Part shown: piece by piece, positions 15,022 to 24,693 of the stretch
Layout of the letters: the number at the start of each line of letters is the position of its first letter
How positions within the stretch are numbered: the stretch's first letter is position 1
Assembly (NCBI GenBank): GCA_017626555.1
Contig: JAGAIM010000192.1
Location: 1 to 64,000 of the forward strand
Direction: 5' to 3'
Origin: Bacteroidales bacterium
GTDB taxonomy: Bacteria; Bacteroidota; Bacteroidia; Bacteroidales; UBA932
DNA: 64,000 nt
Notes under the pieces: model-generated
Told to the model about the DNA's origin: nothing
Databases searched by the model: none
Seen by the model: only the letters and a program-made list of their open reading frames with translations
Position numbers and translations under genes: made by a program

Positions 15022-15060
15022 CAATAATGGGACATCGATATCTTCGGTGTCCCATTATTG
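15022..15060. terminator. Strong hairpin between convergent genes
   Basis: CAATAATGGGACATCG pairs with CGGTGTCCCATTATTG (16 bp, one G-U) around a 7-base loop. It lies between the GNAT gene (plus) and the exonuclease III gene (minus), which converge, so it probably terminates both. It lacks a long T-run. The rest of the 250-bp gap shows nothing else. Confidence 0.6.
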
Positions 15061-15182
15061 ATTTACTTTGTCTGTCCGTATTGTGTTGTACCACAATTAC
15101 TTACGATGACTGCGTGCTCCCCTTTGCCCTGCACGTAAACTGCGTAATCCTTTGATCTGTAGTGATTTACCCTCTGCTGGCT

Positions 15183-15974
15183 CTAGCGCTTCAGCAGAAG
15201 TTCCACCGGGCAATGGTCCGAACCGAAAATCTCGGTGTGGATCTTTGCTCCTTCAAGTCTGTCGCGCAGATTTTCGCTGACTACGAAATAGTCGATACGC
15301 CACCCGGCATTCTTCTGACGTGCCTGGAACCGGTATGACCACCAGGAATATATATCAGTCTGGTCGGGGTAGAAGTGTCTGAAGGTGTCTATGAATCCGG
15401 CTTCCAGAAGGTTGGTGAACTGTGCGCGTTCCTCATCAGTGAATCCGGCGTTCATACGGTTGGTCTTAGGATTCTTCAGGTCGATCTCCTTATGCGCAAC
15501 GTTGAGGTCGCCGCAGACGATCACTCCCTTGGTCTTCATTTTTCCGTCCCCGGCCACATATTCCTTTGAGGCCAGCCCACACAGGTATGCTCTGAAGTCA
15601 TTCTCCCATTTCATCCTGTAATCCAGCCTCTTGAGGCCGTCCTGCGAATTAGGAGTATATACGCAGACAAGATAGAAATCTTCCATTTCCAGAGTCACCA
15701 CACGGCCTTCGTGGTCGTGCTCATCTATCCCGATGCCGTAATTTACCGATACCGGTTCGTGTCTGGTATAGATGGCAGTTCCCGAATATCCCTTCTTGTC
15801 GGCATAGTTCCAATACGACTTATAGCCGGGAAATTCCAGGTCGATCTGCCCCTCCTGCAGTTTGGTCTCCTGCAGACAGAAGAAATCCGCATCCAGTTCC
15901 GCAAAAATATCCGCGAATCCCTTCCCGCATACGGCCCTCAGGCCGTTCACATTCCAAGAAATGAATTTATACAT
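15183..15974 (-). CDS. xth: Exodeoxyribonuclease III (AP endonuclease)
   Basis: 263 residues from the ATG at 15974; an upstream extension to 16013 was rejected because family members begin [14 protein letters not shown], here [14 protein letters not shown]. Endonuclease/exonuclease/phosphatase fold motifs are complete: N-terminal SWNVNG, the metal ligand [19 protein letters not shown], the [10 protein letters not shown] segment, and the catalytic Asp-His at GSDHCPVEL. The enzyme removes 3' blocks and cuts at abasic sites in base-excision repair. Confidence 0.93.
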   Translation of the reverse strand: MYKFISWNVNGLRAVCGKGFADIFAELDADFFCLQETKLQEGQIDLEFPGYKSYWNYADKKGYSGTAIYTRHEPVSVNYGIGIDEHDHEGRVVTLEMEDFYLVCVYTPNSQDGLKRLDYRMKWENDFRAYLCGLASKEYVAGDGKMKTKGVIVCGDLNVAHKEIDLKNPKTNRMNAGFTDEERAQFTNLLEAGFIDTFRHFYPDQTDIYSWWSYRFQARQKNAGWRIDYFVVSENLRDRLEGAKIHTEIFGSDHCPVELLLKR

Positions 15975-16285
15975 AAATTGACGTTTTTCTGATTGGTCAG
16001 GTGCCTCCCGCACCTCGCTTTCCGCTAAGATAACGCTTTTCTCTCAATTCTTACCGAGGTCTAGTGCAAAAAACTAACGAAAACGCTCGCGGTATCCTCT
16101 TTTTTCGGGGTACCGCGAGCATTTTTACTATAAAACTGCACTAGGTCTATACTTTCGAATGCCATTAAAATAAATTTTAACATCATTAAAAAAGATTATA
16201 TAAGCATAAAAAAGAGAAAAATGTGAAGAATCTTTTTTAAGATCTGCCGCTACATCCCGAAAAACGGTTTATCTTCCGGCAAAAA
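15975..16285. other. Gap between xth and the RAYT gene
   Basis: 311 bp without a gene. It contains the first REP palindrome (16060-16146) and then an A+T-rich leader up to the transposase start. A degenerate -7-like TATCTTAG on the minus strand (16032-16025) could serve xth. Confidence 0.5.
16060..16146. repeat. REP-like palindrome, copy 1 (left of RAYT)
   Basis: Outer arms CTAGTGCA (16061-16068) and TGCACTAG (16137-16144); inner stem GCTCGCGGTA (16085-16094) with TACCGCGAGC (16111-16120). It is nearly identical to copy 2 at 17144-17231 and in the same orientation, except that the apical loop is inverted. Confidence 0.88.
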
Positions 16286-17143
16286 ATGAAAAGTTATTAC
16301 CACATAAGCAGTCACGGACTGGAGAGAAATGACATCTTTAAGAAAAGAGAAGATTTCATAGCGGGAATGAATGATATCGCGATTTGTGTTTTAGGTTTTG
16401 ACGTGAGCATTTTGTGCTTCTGTCTTATGAGCAATCATTTCCATTTTGTCCTTTATGGTACTTTGGCAGAATGTCGTAAATTCTCAGAGGAATACAAAAG
16501 AAGATGTGCGATGAGAATGAGGCTTGCCGGAGGAGAGGTGCGGGGGATGCGTGATGTGGAGGTGCAGATTTCTCTTGTTGACAGCCAGGAGTATCTGGAG
16601 AATGTAATCGCGTATGTTCTTCGTAATCCTCTTTCTGCCGGGATTCTGCTAATGCCTCATCATTATCCGTGGTCTTCTGCTGCATTGTATTTCAATGGTG
16701 GGATTCAACAGACAGGGGAGAGATTAAATGAAATGAGTGAGAGGAAACGTTTCAGGATACTGAAGTCTCGAGTAGTGGTTCCTGATCGTTATCTTGTAGA
16801 TGGTCGAGGAATGATCCTGCCGTCGTGCTATGTTGATTCGAATGCTGTGGAACAGGTCTTCCGTCATCCTTCCAGATTAATGATGTATCTCGCAAGAAAG
16901 GTTGAGAATGATGTCGAGATTCAACTTGGCGTAGCAGAGCAGATATCTATGACGGATCAGGAGATTCTGACTCAGTTGGGGGACTTGATAAGGAATGAAT
17001 TCCGAAAGGAGTCCCTGTCGGAACTTTCTATGGAACAGCGTATCAGACTTTGCTTGTTGCTGAAAAGAAATTTCAGAGCAGGAATCAAACAGATTGCGAG
17101 GATTACACGCCTTGATTCCGAGACTGTGGCAAAAGTGGTTTAG
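16286..17143 (+). CDS. REP-associated tyrosine transposase (RAYT, Y1/HUH family)
   Basis: 285 residues. The HUH metal motif is HFH at 51-53 within CLMSNHFHFVLYG; candidate nucleophile tyrosines are Y103 and Y110 in EYLENVIAYVLRNPLSAG, the family's Y-x-x-x-NP block, followed by HYPWSSAALYF. The last 50 residues form a helix-turn-helix-like segment (RAGIKQIARITRLDSETVAKV). RAYTs are domesticated relatives of IS200/IS605 transposases that process REP hairpins. The flanking palindromes immediately before and after the gene support this assignment. The stop TAG is directly followed by REP copy 2. Confidence 0.88.
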   Translation: MKSYYHISSHGLERNDIFKKREDFIAGMNDIAICVLGFDVSILCFCLMSNHFHFVLYGTLAECRKFSEEYKRRCAMRMRLAGGEVRGMRDVEVQISLVDSQEYLENVIAYVLRNPLSAGILLMPHHYPWSSAALYFNGGIQQTGERLNEMSERKRFRILKSRVVVPDRYLVDGRGMILPSCYVDSNAVEQVFRHPSRLMMYLARKVENDVEIQLGVAEQISMTDQEILTQLGDLIRNEFRKESLSELSMEQRIRLCLLLKRNFRAGIKQIARITRLDSETVAKVV

Positions 17144-17231
17144 ACCTAGTGCAAAAACCCAAAGAAAACGCTCGCGGTACCCCGAAAATGAAGGGTACCG
17201 CGAGCATTTTTACTATAAAACTGCACTAGGT
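17144..17231. repeat. REP-like palindrome, copy 2 (right of RAYT)
   Basis: ACCTAGTGCA ... TGCACTAGGT arms; inner 13-bp stem GCTCGCGGTACCC (17170-17182) with GGGTACCGCGAGC (17193-17205). It follows the RAYT stop without a gap and may also terminate its transcript and that of the converging cysS gene. Confidence 0.88.
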
Positions 17232-17241
17232 ATCTAAGAAT

Positions 17242-18789
17242 TTACTCCAAAGTCCATTCGGTTCCGTCCTTAGTGTCCTTGATTAGGACGCCCAGAGCCT
17301 TGAGGTCGTCGCGGATGCGGTCGCTGGTAGCCCAGTCCTTGGCTGCCTTTGCTGCCTTGCGCTGTTCCAGCACCATATTCACGAGTCCGTCGATAGTCCT
17401 GACAGCCTTGCTGCCCTCGGAAGCCTCTTCGTCACGCAGGCCGAGAACTCCGAAGACGATATTGTCGAAAAGATCCACAAGTGCCTTGTAATCAGATGCA
17501 TCAAGAGTGATCTTCCTGTCTTTTGCCGTGTTGATGATACGTACGGCATCGAAGATGTGCGAGAGTGCAATCGGTGTGTTGAGGTCGTCGCAGAGAGCCT
17601 CATAGACGTTTTCCACCAGCGAACGTACTTCTGCATTTGAAGCCGTAACGGAATCTGGTGCGACAGCCGAAACGAATTCTCCGTATGCAAGAGCCGGAGC
17701 ACCGGCAACACCGGCAGCCGCAGCAAGTGAACGAAGATCCTTCGCGGCCAGCATAATCCTCCTCAGACCCTTCTCTGCGGCCTGCAGCGCCTCATTGCTG
17801 AAGTCGAGGGTTCCGCGGTAATGTGCCTGGAGAATGAAGAAACGCACGGTCATAGGAGTATATGCCTGAGCCAGTTTCTCGTGACGGCCTGCGAAAAGTT
17901 CAGGAAGGGTGATGAAGTTGCCGAGCGACTTGCCCATCTTCTTGCCCTCGATGGTGATCATATTGTTATGCATCCAATATTTCACACCGCTGCATCCGCG
18001 TGATGCGGTGTTCTGAGCGATCTCGCATTCGTGGTGCGGGAAGAGAAGGTCCATTCCGCCACCGTGGATGTCGAATTCCTTGCCGAGGTATTTCTCGCTC
18101 ATTGCCGAGCATTCGAGGTGCCAGCCGGGGAATCCGTCGCTCCAAGGGGAAGGCCAGCGCATTATATGCTCCGGTGAAGCCTTCTTCCAGAGTGCGAAGT
18201 CATACGAAGCGCGCTTGTCCTGCTGTCCGTCGAGGTCGCGGGTTCCTTCCTTCACTTCATCCAGTGTACGTCCCGAAAGGATACCATATTTGTGGTCCTT
18301 GTCGTATTTCAATACATCGAAATAAATAGATCCGTTGCTTTCGTAGGCATATCCTGCATCCAGAATCTTCTTCACGAGGTCGATCTGTTCGATGATATGT
18401 CCCGATGCACGCGGCTCGATCGAAGGCGGAGCCACGTTGAGCATCCTCATAGCCTCGTGGTATGCGAGGGTACATCTCTGCACCACTTCCATCGGCTCGA
18501 GTTGCTCCAGACGTGCCTTCTTTGCAATCTTGTCCTCACCCTCGTCCGCATCGTGCTCAAGATGTCCCACATCTGTGATGTTGCGGACATAGCGTACCTT
18601 ATAGCCCAGATGTTTGAGCAATTTTACGAATACATCATACGTAACTCCAGGACGGGCGTGTCCGAGATGGGCATCACCATAAACAGTCGGACCGCAGACA
18701 TAGAGTCCGACGTGACCTTCGTTGATCGGCTTGAAAATCTCCTTCTTTCTCGAAAGAGAATTGGTTATATAAAGTTCTCTCATAATCAT
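17242..18789 (-). CDS. cysS: Cysteinyl-tRNA synthetase
   Basis: 515 residues, close to the usual 460-500. It has the class I motifs: [18 protein letters not shown] with the HIGH-type HLGH near residue 42, and the KMSKS-type KKMGKSLGN near 285. The zinc ligands appear as C in [17 protein letters not shown] and HHECEIAQ. The C-terminal DALR-like helical region and [13 protein letters not shown] complete the protein. The first ATG (18789) is used; a second ATG two codons later (18783) is equally likely. Confidence 0.95.
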   Translation of the reverse strand: MIMRELYITNSLSRKKEIFKPINEGHVGLYVCGPTVYGDAHLGHARPGVTYDVFVKLLKHLGYKVRYVRNITDVGHLEHDADEGEDKIAKKARLEQLEPMEVVQRCTLAYHEAMRMLNVAPPSIEPRASGHIIEQIDLVKKILDAGYAYESNGSIYFDVLKYDKDHKYGILSGRTLDEVKEGTRDLDGQQDKRASYDFALWKKASPEHIMRWPSPWSDGFPGWHLECSAMSEKYLGKEFDIHGGGMDLLFPHHECEIAQNTASRGCSGVKYWMHNNMITIEGKKMGKSLGNFITLPELFAGRHEKLAQAYTPMTVRFFILQAHYRGTLDFSNEALQAAEKGLRRIMLAAKDLRSLAAAAGVAGAPALAYGEFVSAVAPDSVTASNAEVRSLVENVYEALCDDLNTPIALSHIFDAVRIINTAKDRKITLDASDYKALVDLFDNIVFGVLGLRDEEASEGSKAVRTIDGLVNMVLEQRKAAKAAKDWATSDRIRDDLKALGVLIKDTKDGTEWTLE

Positions 18790-18806
18790 TATTTTGACAC
18801 AACCTG

Positions 18807-18814
18807 CAAATATA
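18807..18814 (-). promoter_or_regulatory. -7 box (TATATTTG) for cysS
   Basis: TATATTTG on the minus strand, 18 bp before the cysS start codon, matches TAnnTTTG. A second match (TATTTTTG) lies just upstream of it. Confidence 0.55.
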
Positions 18815-18848
18815 ACAAAAATATGGCTATGTGCGGATTTCCTTAGGC

Positions 18849-20189
18849 TTATTCTTCTCCATTCTGCTCATCAGTCCCGGAAAAAGCACGTGCCTCGTCG
18901 AACTTTGCCTTCATAGTCGGATTCTTATAAGTAAGTTTCTTGATAGTCAGTCCTTCGGCTTTTTCGTTTGCCAGACGGAGATTGTTCTCGGAACTCAGCA
19001 ATGCCTCCTTGGTCTTCTGCAGTGCCTTGATGGACTTGTCAATCTCGTCGATGGCATCCTTGAACTTCCTGCTGGCCAGTTCGTAATTCCTTCCGAATTT
19101 CTCCTTGAATTCCAGCAGTCTCGCCTCGAAATTGGTTACATCCACAGACTGGCTGCGGGCGATTGCAAGTTCGCGCTGGTACTGTATCGATTTCTTCGAT
19201 GCGTTCACAAGCAATGTGATTATAGGCATAAAGAATTGCGGGCGTATCACGTACATCTTCGGATATCGGTACGATACATCCACGATGCCGTTGTTATATA
19301 GTTCGTTCTCCGGTTCAAGAAGGGATACCAGCACGGCATATTCGCATTTCTTTGAATTTCTGTCGGCATCCAGTTTCTTGAAGAAATCTTCGTTTCTATG
19401 CTTGTGCGCGGTATCGTCGAGTTCATTCTTCATCTCGAACATAATGGAGACATACTCGATACCGTCTTCATAGTCGCGGAAAATGAAGTCGCCTTTGCTT
19501 CCCCCGGACGCGTCGTTGTCCTTTTCGAAAAAAGCGTTAGGGAACATCGGACGCATAGTCCCGTTGAATATGGTAGAGCAATGAACTTCAAGACTTTCCC
19601 CGACCATTTTGGTTGACATCCTGATTTTCATATCCTTGTAATAGTCAACCTGTTCCTGGGCCATTTTCAATTTGGCTTCATACTCTTCTCTTATAGCCTT
19701 CTTCTCCAATTCGGACTGACTCTTGGCCAGGGTGCCGGAACTCTTCAGTTCAGCAATCTGCCTGTCCTTGATGCCAAGGGCTTCTTTCATTTCGTCCTTT
19801 GCCTTTAGCACTGCATTCTCTTTGTCAGCCGCGCTCCTGCTTATGTCGCTTTTAAGTCCGGTGATGATCAGTTCCTTCGCAGCCAGAGCGTTGGAAAGTT
19901 CAAGCGATTTCTTCTCCTCGATACCTTTCAACTCTGTGCGGAGCCTGTCGATTTCCTGTTCCCGGTGGCTGATTTCCAGGTCTTTAGCCTGGAGTCTCTT
20001 TCCGAAGTCCTCTCTGGCTATTGCCTCTCTTGCCTTCTGCTCGGCCTCTTGTCTTCCTCTCATTTCGCCTAACCTCATCTGAAGTTCGGATTCGAATTCA
20101 GCATTCTTTACCTGGCTGACGATGGAGGCGTAATCTGCCTCGTCAACAGAGAATAAATTTCCGCATTTTGGACATTTAAGTTCTTTCAT
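18849..20189 (-). CDS. DUF2130 protein (zinc ribbon, coiled coil, nuclease-like domain)
   Basis: 446 residues. The N-terminus is a Cys-x2-Cys half zinc ribbon ([10 protein letters not shown]). A long charged coiled coil follows (about 45-205). The conserved DUF2130 core comes next (about 205-370): [23 protein letters not shown] and SIMFEMKNE, which looks like the D ... E-x-K of PD-(D/E)XK nucleases, then NDDEFFKKLD-like [11 protein letters not shown]. The final helices are again coiled. The function of the family is unknown; DNA processing is inferred from the fold. The gene is divergent from purE and shares a dyad promoter region. Confidence 0.88.
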   Translation of the reverse strand: MKELKCPKCGNLFSVDEADYASIVSQVKNAEFESELQMRLGEMRGRQEAEQKAREAIAREDFGKRLQAKDLEISHREQEIDRLRTELKGIEEKKSLELSNALAAKELIITGLKSDISRSAADKENAVLKAKDEMKEALGIKDRQIAELKSSGTLAKSQSELEKKAIREEYEAKLKMAQEQVDYYKDMKIRMSTKMVGESLEVHCSTIFNGTMRPMFPNAFFEKDNDASGGSKGDFIFRDYEDGIEYVSIMFEMKNELDDTAHKHRNEDFFKKLDADRNSKKCEYAVLVSLLEPENELYNNGIVDVSYRYPKMYVIRPQFFMPIITLLVNASKKSIQYQRELAIARSQSVDVTNFEARLLEFKEKFGRNYELASRKFKDAIDEIDKSIKALQKTKEALLSSENNLRLANEKAEGLTIKKLTYKNPTMKAKFDEARAFSGTDEQNGEE

Positions 20190-20212
20190 TATTCAATTGT
20201 TTTCAACTCCCA

Positions 20213-20241
20213 CAAAAATAGTGATTTTTTCACTATCTTTG
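20213..20241. promoter_or_regulatory. Dyad-symmetric divergent promoters of DUF2130 gene and purE
   Basis: CAAAAATAGTGA (20213-20224) and TCACTATCTTTG (20230-20241) are inverted copies with one mismatch. Each carries a -7 box: TATTTTTG on the minus strand and TATCTTTG on the plus strand. They would drive the DUF2130 gene and the purine cluster. Confidence 0.65.
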
Positions 20242-20263
20242 TCGTTTATTAATATTGAAGTGT

Positions 20264-20367
20264 ATCGTTAACATTGACATATTTTCATCTATGTCCACCA
20301 TTGAAAAGGGGAACGGAGTTATTGAAGTGGAAATCAAGTAATATCGTTAACGTTGACATATTTTCAT
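20264..20367 (+). repeat. Direct repeats in the purE leader
   Basis: ATCGTTAACATTGACATATT... at 20264-20288 recurs at 20343-20367 with one mismatch in 25 bp, and a partial third copy (AGTAATATCGTTGAAAATATG) runs into the purE start. The period is about 79 bp. The leader contains no gene. It may be a regulatory leader or a decayed duplication. Confidence 0.7.
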
Positions 20368-20433
20368 ATTATGCACGTCGCCGACAGAAGCAAATAGTTG
20401 TTAAAGAAGAAATTAAGTAATATCGTTGAAAAT

Positions 20434-20901
20434 ATGAAAGTAGCAATCATTATGGGATCGACCAGCGACTACGAGATAATGTCGCAGGCAGTAACTGTTC
20501 TTGAGGATCTCGGAGTAGAGATCGTAAAGAAGGTCATCAGCGCACATAGAACACCTGACCTTATGTGCGAATTCGCAAAATCAGCAAAGCAGAACGGAAT
20601 CGGAGTAATCATCGCCGGAGCAGGTGGAGCCGCTCACGTTGCCGGAGTCGTGGCTGGAATGACCACTGTGCCAGTGATCGGAGTTCCGATCCAGACCAAG
20701 GCTCTTGGTGGAATGGACTCACTTCTTTCCATCGTTCAGATGCCGGCAGGAATCCCGGTTGCTACGATGGCTATCAACGGATCAAAGAACGCAGGCCTTT
20801 ACGCTGCTCAGATCCTTGCCCTTTCGGACGAGGCCCTCTCAGCAAGACTTGACGAATTCAGAAGGAACCAGACACAGAAAGTTTTAGACGCAACAATCTG
20901 A
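20434..20901 (+). CDS. purE: N5-carboxyaminoimidazole ribonucleotide mutase (PurE)
   Basis: 155 residues from ATG 20434; the upstream in-frame ATG at 20398 lies in the repeat-rich leader and is not conserved in type. The class I PurE signature is complete: [10 protein letters not shown] at the N-terminus, VISAHRTPD around residue 40, [25 protein letters not shown] around 65-90, and [10 protein letters not shown]. The enzyme moves the carboxyl group of N5-CAIR to make CAIR in purine synthesis. The purK gene that normally feeds it is not in this window. purL follows after 3 bp. Confidence 0.95.
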   Translation: MKVAIIMGSTSDYEIMSQAVTVLEDLGVEIVKKVISAHRTPDLMCEFAKSAKQNGIGVIIAGAGGAAHVAGVVAGMTTVPVIGVPIQTKALGGMDSLLSIVQMPAGIPVATMAINGSKNAGLYAAQILALSDEALSARLDEFRRNQTQKVLDATI

Positions 20902-20904
20902 TAT

Positions 20905-23900
20905 ATGAACAATTATCGTATTTTTGTAGAGAAATATCCTGAATTTCAGGTGGAGGCACGCAGCCTTCTGAGCGAGTTGAACGAGAATCTCCAACTCGAT
21001 CTTGCCAGCCTGCGTCTTCTTAATGTTTATGATCTTTTCGGCTTCTCGCAGGAACTCCTCGAGAAGAGCCGCTACAGCGTTTTCGGAGAGATCGTGACCG
21101 ACAGCGTGACTGATGAGTGCGACCTTTCAGGTGCGAAGTACATTGCTGTGGAATATCTTCCGGGACAGTTCGACCAGCGTGCGGCTTCGGCTGTCGATTG
21201 CGTCCGTCTTATCGACCCTTCAGCAAAGGTGAGCATCAAGAGTTCGAAACTCATAATTCTTCCGGCCGATACTTCCGATGAGGTCATAGCAAGAATCAAG
21301 AAATATTATATAAACGCAGTGGAGTCCCGCGAGAAAGACCTTGCGAAACTTACTGCAATGGAGCAGCCTGAAGTGACTCCGGTTCCTGTGCTCGAAGGCC
21401 TTACCGCCTTGACTGAGGAGGAACTTGCGCCTTACTGCAAGAAGATGGGTCTGGCGATGAATGCCGACGATCTGCGCGAAGTGGTGAATTATTTCAAGGC
21501 TGAGGGACGTGATCCGTCCGAGACGGAACTCCGTATCCTCGATACATACTGGAGCGACCACTGCCGTCACACCACCTTCACTACAGAACTTGAAGATATA
21601 AATGTCGAAGAGTCTTTCCTCAAGGAAGAAATCGACGGCACACTGAATCTTTATATGAAGATCCGTCAGGAACTGGGACGTGAGCACAAGGGTGTGAATC
21701 TTATGGATATGGCCACTGTGGGAGCCCGTTATCTCAAGGCAAAAGGCCTTCTTGACGATATGGAGGTCAGCGAGGAGAATAATGCCTGCAGCATCTTCGT
21801 GGACGTGGACATCGTGAATGACGAGGGGGAGATGACAACAGAGAAATGGCTTCTCCAGTTCAAGAACGAGACACATAACCACCCGACCGAGATCGAGCCT
21901 TTCGGAGGTGCCGCTACCTGTCTTGGAGGTGCGATCCGTGACCCTCTCTCAGGACGTGCATACGTTTATCAGGCTATGCGAGTTACCGGCGCAGGCGATA
22001 TCTATCTTCCTGTGTCTGAGACGATGGCCGGTAAACTTCCTCAGAGCATAATCAGCCGCAAGGCAGCCCACGGATATTCAAGTTACGGCAACCAGATCGG
22101 TCTTGCCACTACACACGTGCGTGAGGTTTATCACGAGGATTACGTTGCCAAGCGTCTTGAAGTAGGTGCGGTTGTCGGAGCAGTCAAGGCAGACAGCGTG
22201 CGCCGCGAGAGCCCTGCTCCAGGAGATGTGGTTCTGCTTCTTGGAGGCCGTACAGGCCGTGACGGAGTCGGCGGAGCGACAGGTTCATCCAAGGAACATA
22301 CAGAGGAGTCGCTCGAGACTTGCGGCAGTGAGGTACAGAAGGGTAACGCACCTGAGGAGAGAAAACTCCAGAGGCTTTTCCGCCGTCCTGAGGTGACAAG
22401 ACTCATCAAGAAATCAAACGACTTCGGTGCCGGTGGTGTCAGCGTAGCGATCGGTGAACTTACTGACGGTCTTGACATATATCTCGACAGGGTACCGGTG
22501 AAATACAATGGCCTTAATTCTACCGAACTTGCAATAAGCGAGTCTCAGGAGCGTATGTCAGTGGTCATCGAGGCCAAGGACAAGGATGCTATGATGGCTT
22601 ACTGCGCGAGCGAGAATGTGGAGGTGACATACGTGGCCGATGTAACAGACAGAAAGCGTATGCGTATGTTCTACGGTGACAAGGTGATCGTGGATCTTTC
22701 GCGCGAGTTCATCGACAGTGCCGGTGCAAAGCATTATGCAAAGGCTACAGTAGGTGCTGTGGAACAGAAGAATCCTTTCGAACGCACAGTGGAGGGAGAG
22801 ACTCTGAAGGAGAAGGTGTTCAACAATCTTCAGGATCCTAACGTGACATCACAGAAGGGTCTTATGGAGATGTTCGACTCCACAATCGGCCGTTCTACAG
22901 TGCTTATGCCGTTCGGAGGTATGCTCCAGACAACAGAGACACAGGTGTCTGTGCAGAAACTTCCAACCGACGGATATACCGACACGGCATCCATAATGGC
23001 ATTCGGATATAATCCGTACATCGCTTCCTGGAGCCCATATCACGGTGCAGCATACGCCGTAGTGGAGGCTTGCGCAAAGGTTGTGGCAGCCGGAGCGGAC
23101 TATGAAAGGATGCGCTTCTCATATCAGGAATATTTCGAGCGTATGACTGACCGCAAGTCTTGGGGCAAGCCGCTTTCTGCTCTTCTCGGAGCACTTAAGA
23201 TGCAGGTAGAGTTCGGGCTTCCTTCAATCGGAGGCAAGGACTCGATGAGCGGAACATTCGAGAACATCAATGTCCCTCCTATGCTTATGGCATTCGGTAT
23301 CACGACAGTCGATGCAGAGAAGGTCATTTCTCCTGAACTCAAGTACGAAGGCAATAGACTCTATCTGATCAAGCATACTCCGCTTGCGAATTATATGCCT
23401 GATGTAGAGCAACTTAAGTCTAATTGGAAATATGTCACAGAGCAGATCGAGGCTGAAAATATCGTTTCAGGATATGCTCTTGGATTCGGAGGCCTTGCAG
23501 AGGCAATCTGCAAAATGTCATTCGGTAACGGTCTTGATGCAAAGATCGAATACGACGAGAAGGAACTGTTCAACTACGGATACGGATCCATCCTCGTCGA
23601 GGCGGAAGGTGAACTTGATTATCCGAACGCAATCCTTATCGGAGAGGTTACAGACGGTGAGGAAAGCGAACTCGTCATCAACGGCAAGAAGTTCGATATC
23701 TTTGAACTTATGGACGTGAACTCGGCAAGATTCGCTCAGGTTTATCCTGATACAGCAGAGGCTTACAACAAGAAGATCGCTCCAGCAGGCCTGGAGGGCG
23801 TGAAGCCGTTCAAGGCGAAGAAGGCTGACCTTAAATATAAGGGTGAGCCTGTCGAGAAGCCTATTGCATATCTCCCAGTTTTCCCTGGTACAAACTGTGA

Positions 23901-24663
23901 CTATGACTCTGCAAAGGCTTGGCGCAATGCCGGTGCCGAGGTACGTATGAGCGTATTCTGCAATCTGACGGAAGATGATATCTTCAGGTCTATTGCCGAA
24001 ATGAAGAAGAATATCGACGAGTGCCATATCCTTATGCTCTGCGGTGGATTCTCTGCGGGAGATGAGCCTGACGGAAGCGGTAAGTTCATTGCCAACGTGC
24101 TGAACAACAAGGATATAGCGGATGCTATCCACGCGCTTATCGACCGTGGTGGTCTTATTCTCGGCATCTGCAACGGATTCCAGGCTCTTGTGAAGTCGGG
24201 TCTTCTTCCATACGGCCGTCTCGGTCAGGTGACAAAGGACAGCCCTACACTCTTCCGTAACGACATCAACCGTCATATCTCGCAGATGGTGACTACCAGG
24301 GTTTCCACAACCAATTCTCCTTGGCTCAAGGGCTTTGCCGTGGGAGACCTTCATACAATAGCAGTAAGCCACGGTGAGGGTAAATTTGTTGTGAATGAGG
24401 AACTTGCGAAGGAACTCTTTTCTAACGGACAGGTGGCTTTCCAGTATGTCGATCCTATCGAGGAGGAGGTTACAATGGAGTCACCATACAACCCTAACGG
24501 TTCTTATTATGCCATCGAGGGTATCATCAGCCGTAACGGTCAGATCCTCGGTAAGATGGGACATACGGAGCGTTTTGAGGGCAATCTGTTCAAGAATATA
24601 ATGGACGAGGGCCTTGAGCAGCCGTTGTTTGACAATGCAGTAGAGTATTTTAGAGGGCTCTAA
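20905..24663 (+). CDS. purL: Phosphoribosylformylglycinamidine synthase, long form (PurL)
   Basis: 1252 residues, the single-chain form with synthetase and glutaminase domains. Seen: the linker motif YWSDHCRHTTF near residue 215, ATP-site blocks NETHNHPTEIEPFGGAATC and GGRTGRDGVGGATGSS, the repeated half with MPFGGML and GGKDSMSGTF, and a C-terminal class I glutamine amidotransferase with LPGTNCD-like FPGTNCDYD, nucleophile C1089 in GICNGFQALV and the His of SHGEGKFV. It converts FGAR to FGAM using glutamine. The stop codon lies inside a perfect 42-bp palindrome (24636-24677). Confidence 0.96.
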   Translation: MNNYRIFVEKYPEFQVEARSLLSELNENLQLDLASLRLLNVYDLFGFSQELLEKSRYSVFGEIVTDSVTDECDLSGAKYIAVEYLPGQFDQRAASAVDCVRLIDPSAKVSIKSSKLIILPADTSDEVIARIKKYYINAVESREKDLAKLTAMEQPEVTPVPVLEGLTALTEEELAPYCKKMGLAMNADDLREVVNYFKAEGRDPSETELRILDTYWSDHCRHTTFTTELEDINVEESFLKEEIDGTLNLYMKIRQELGREHKGVNLMDMATVGARYLKAKGLLDDMEVSEENNACSIFVDVDIVNDEGEMTTEKWLLQFKNETHNHPTEIEPFGGAATCLGGAIRDPLSGRAYVYQAMRVTGAGDIYLPVSETMAGKLPQSIISRKAAHGYSSYGNQIGLATTHVREVYHEDYVAKRLEVGAVVGAVKADSVRRESPAPGDVVLLLGGRTGRDGVGGATGSSKEHTEESLETCGSEVQKGNAPEERKLQRLFRRPEVTRLIKKSNDFGAGGVSVAIGELTDGLDIYLDRVPVKYNGLNSTELAISESQERMSVVIEAKDKDAMMAYCASENVEVTYVADVTDRKRMRMFYGDKVIVDLSREFIDSAGAKHYAKATVGAVEQKNPFERTVEGETLKEKVFNNLQDPNVTSQKGLMEMFDSTIGRSTVLMPFGGMLQTTETQVSVQKLPTDGYTDTASIMAFGYNPYIASWSPYHGAAYAVVEACAKVVAAGADYERMRFSYQEYFERMTDRKSWGKPLSALLGALKMQVEFGLPSIGGKDSMSGTFENINVPPMLMAFGITTVDAEKVISPELKYEGNRLYLIKHTPLANYMPDVEQLKSNWKYVTEQIEAENIVSGYALGFGGLAEAICKMSFGNGLDAKIEYDEKELFNYGYGSILVEAEGELDYPNAILIGEVTDGEESELVINGKKFDIFELMDVNSARFAQVYPDTAEAYNKKIAPAGLEGVKPFKAKKADLKYKGEPVEKPIAYLPVFPGTNCDYDSAKAWRNAGAEVRMSVFCNLTEDDIFRSIAEMKKNIDECHILMLCGGFSAGDEPDGSGKFIANVLNNKDIADAIHALIDRGGLILGICNGFQALVKSGLLPYGRLGQVTKDSPTLFRNDINRHISQMVTTRVSTTNSPWLKGFAVGDLHTIAVSHGEGKFVVNEELAKELFSNGQVAFQYVDPIEEEVTMESPYNPNGSYYAIEGIISRNGQILGKMGHTERFEGNLFKNIMDEGLEQPLFDNAVEYFRGL

Positions 24664-24677
24664 AATACTCTACTGCA
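24636..24677. repeat. Perfect 20-bp-arm palindrome over the purL stop codon
   Basis: TGCAGTAGAGTATTTTAGAG (24636-24655) and its exact reverse complement (24658-24677) are separated by GG only. The left arm encodes the last residues of PurL and the right arm contains the stop. With no T-run it is not a standard terminator. Confidence 0.9.
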
Positions 24678-24693
24678 AAGCAGTACACCCCCA

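Noticed and set aside
22140..24372. Long antisense open frames across purL and other GC-richer genes
   Set aside because: They mirror strongly conserved enzymes, have no recognisable motifs and arise from codon bias of the sense gene.
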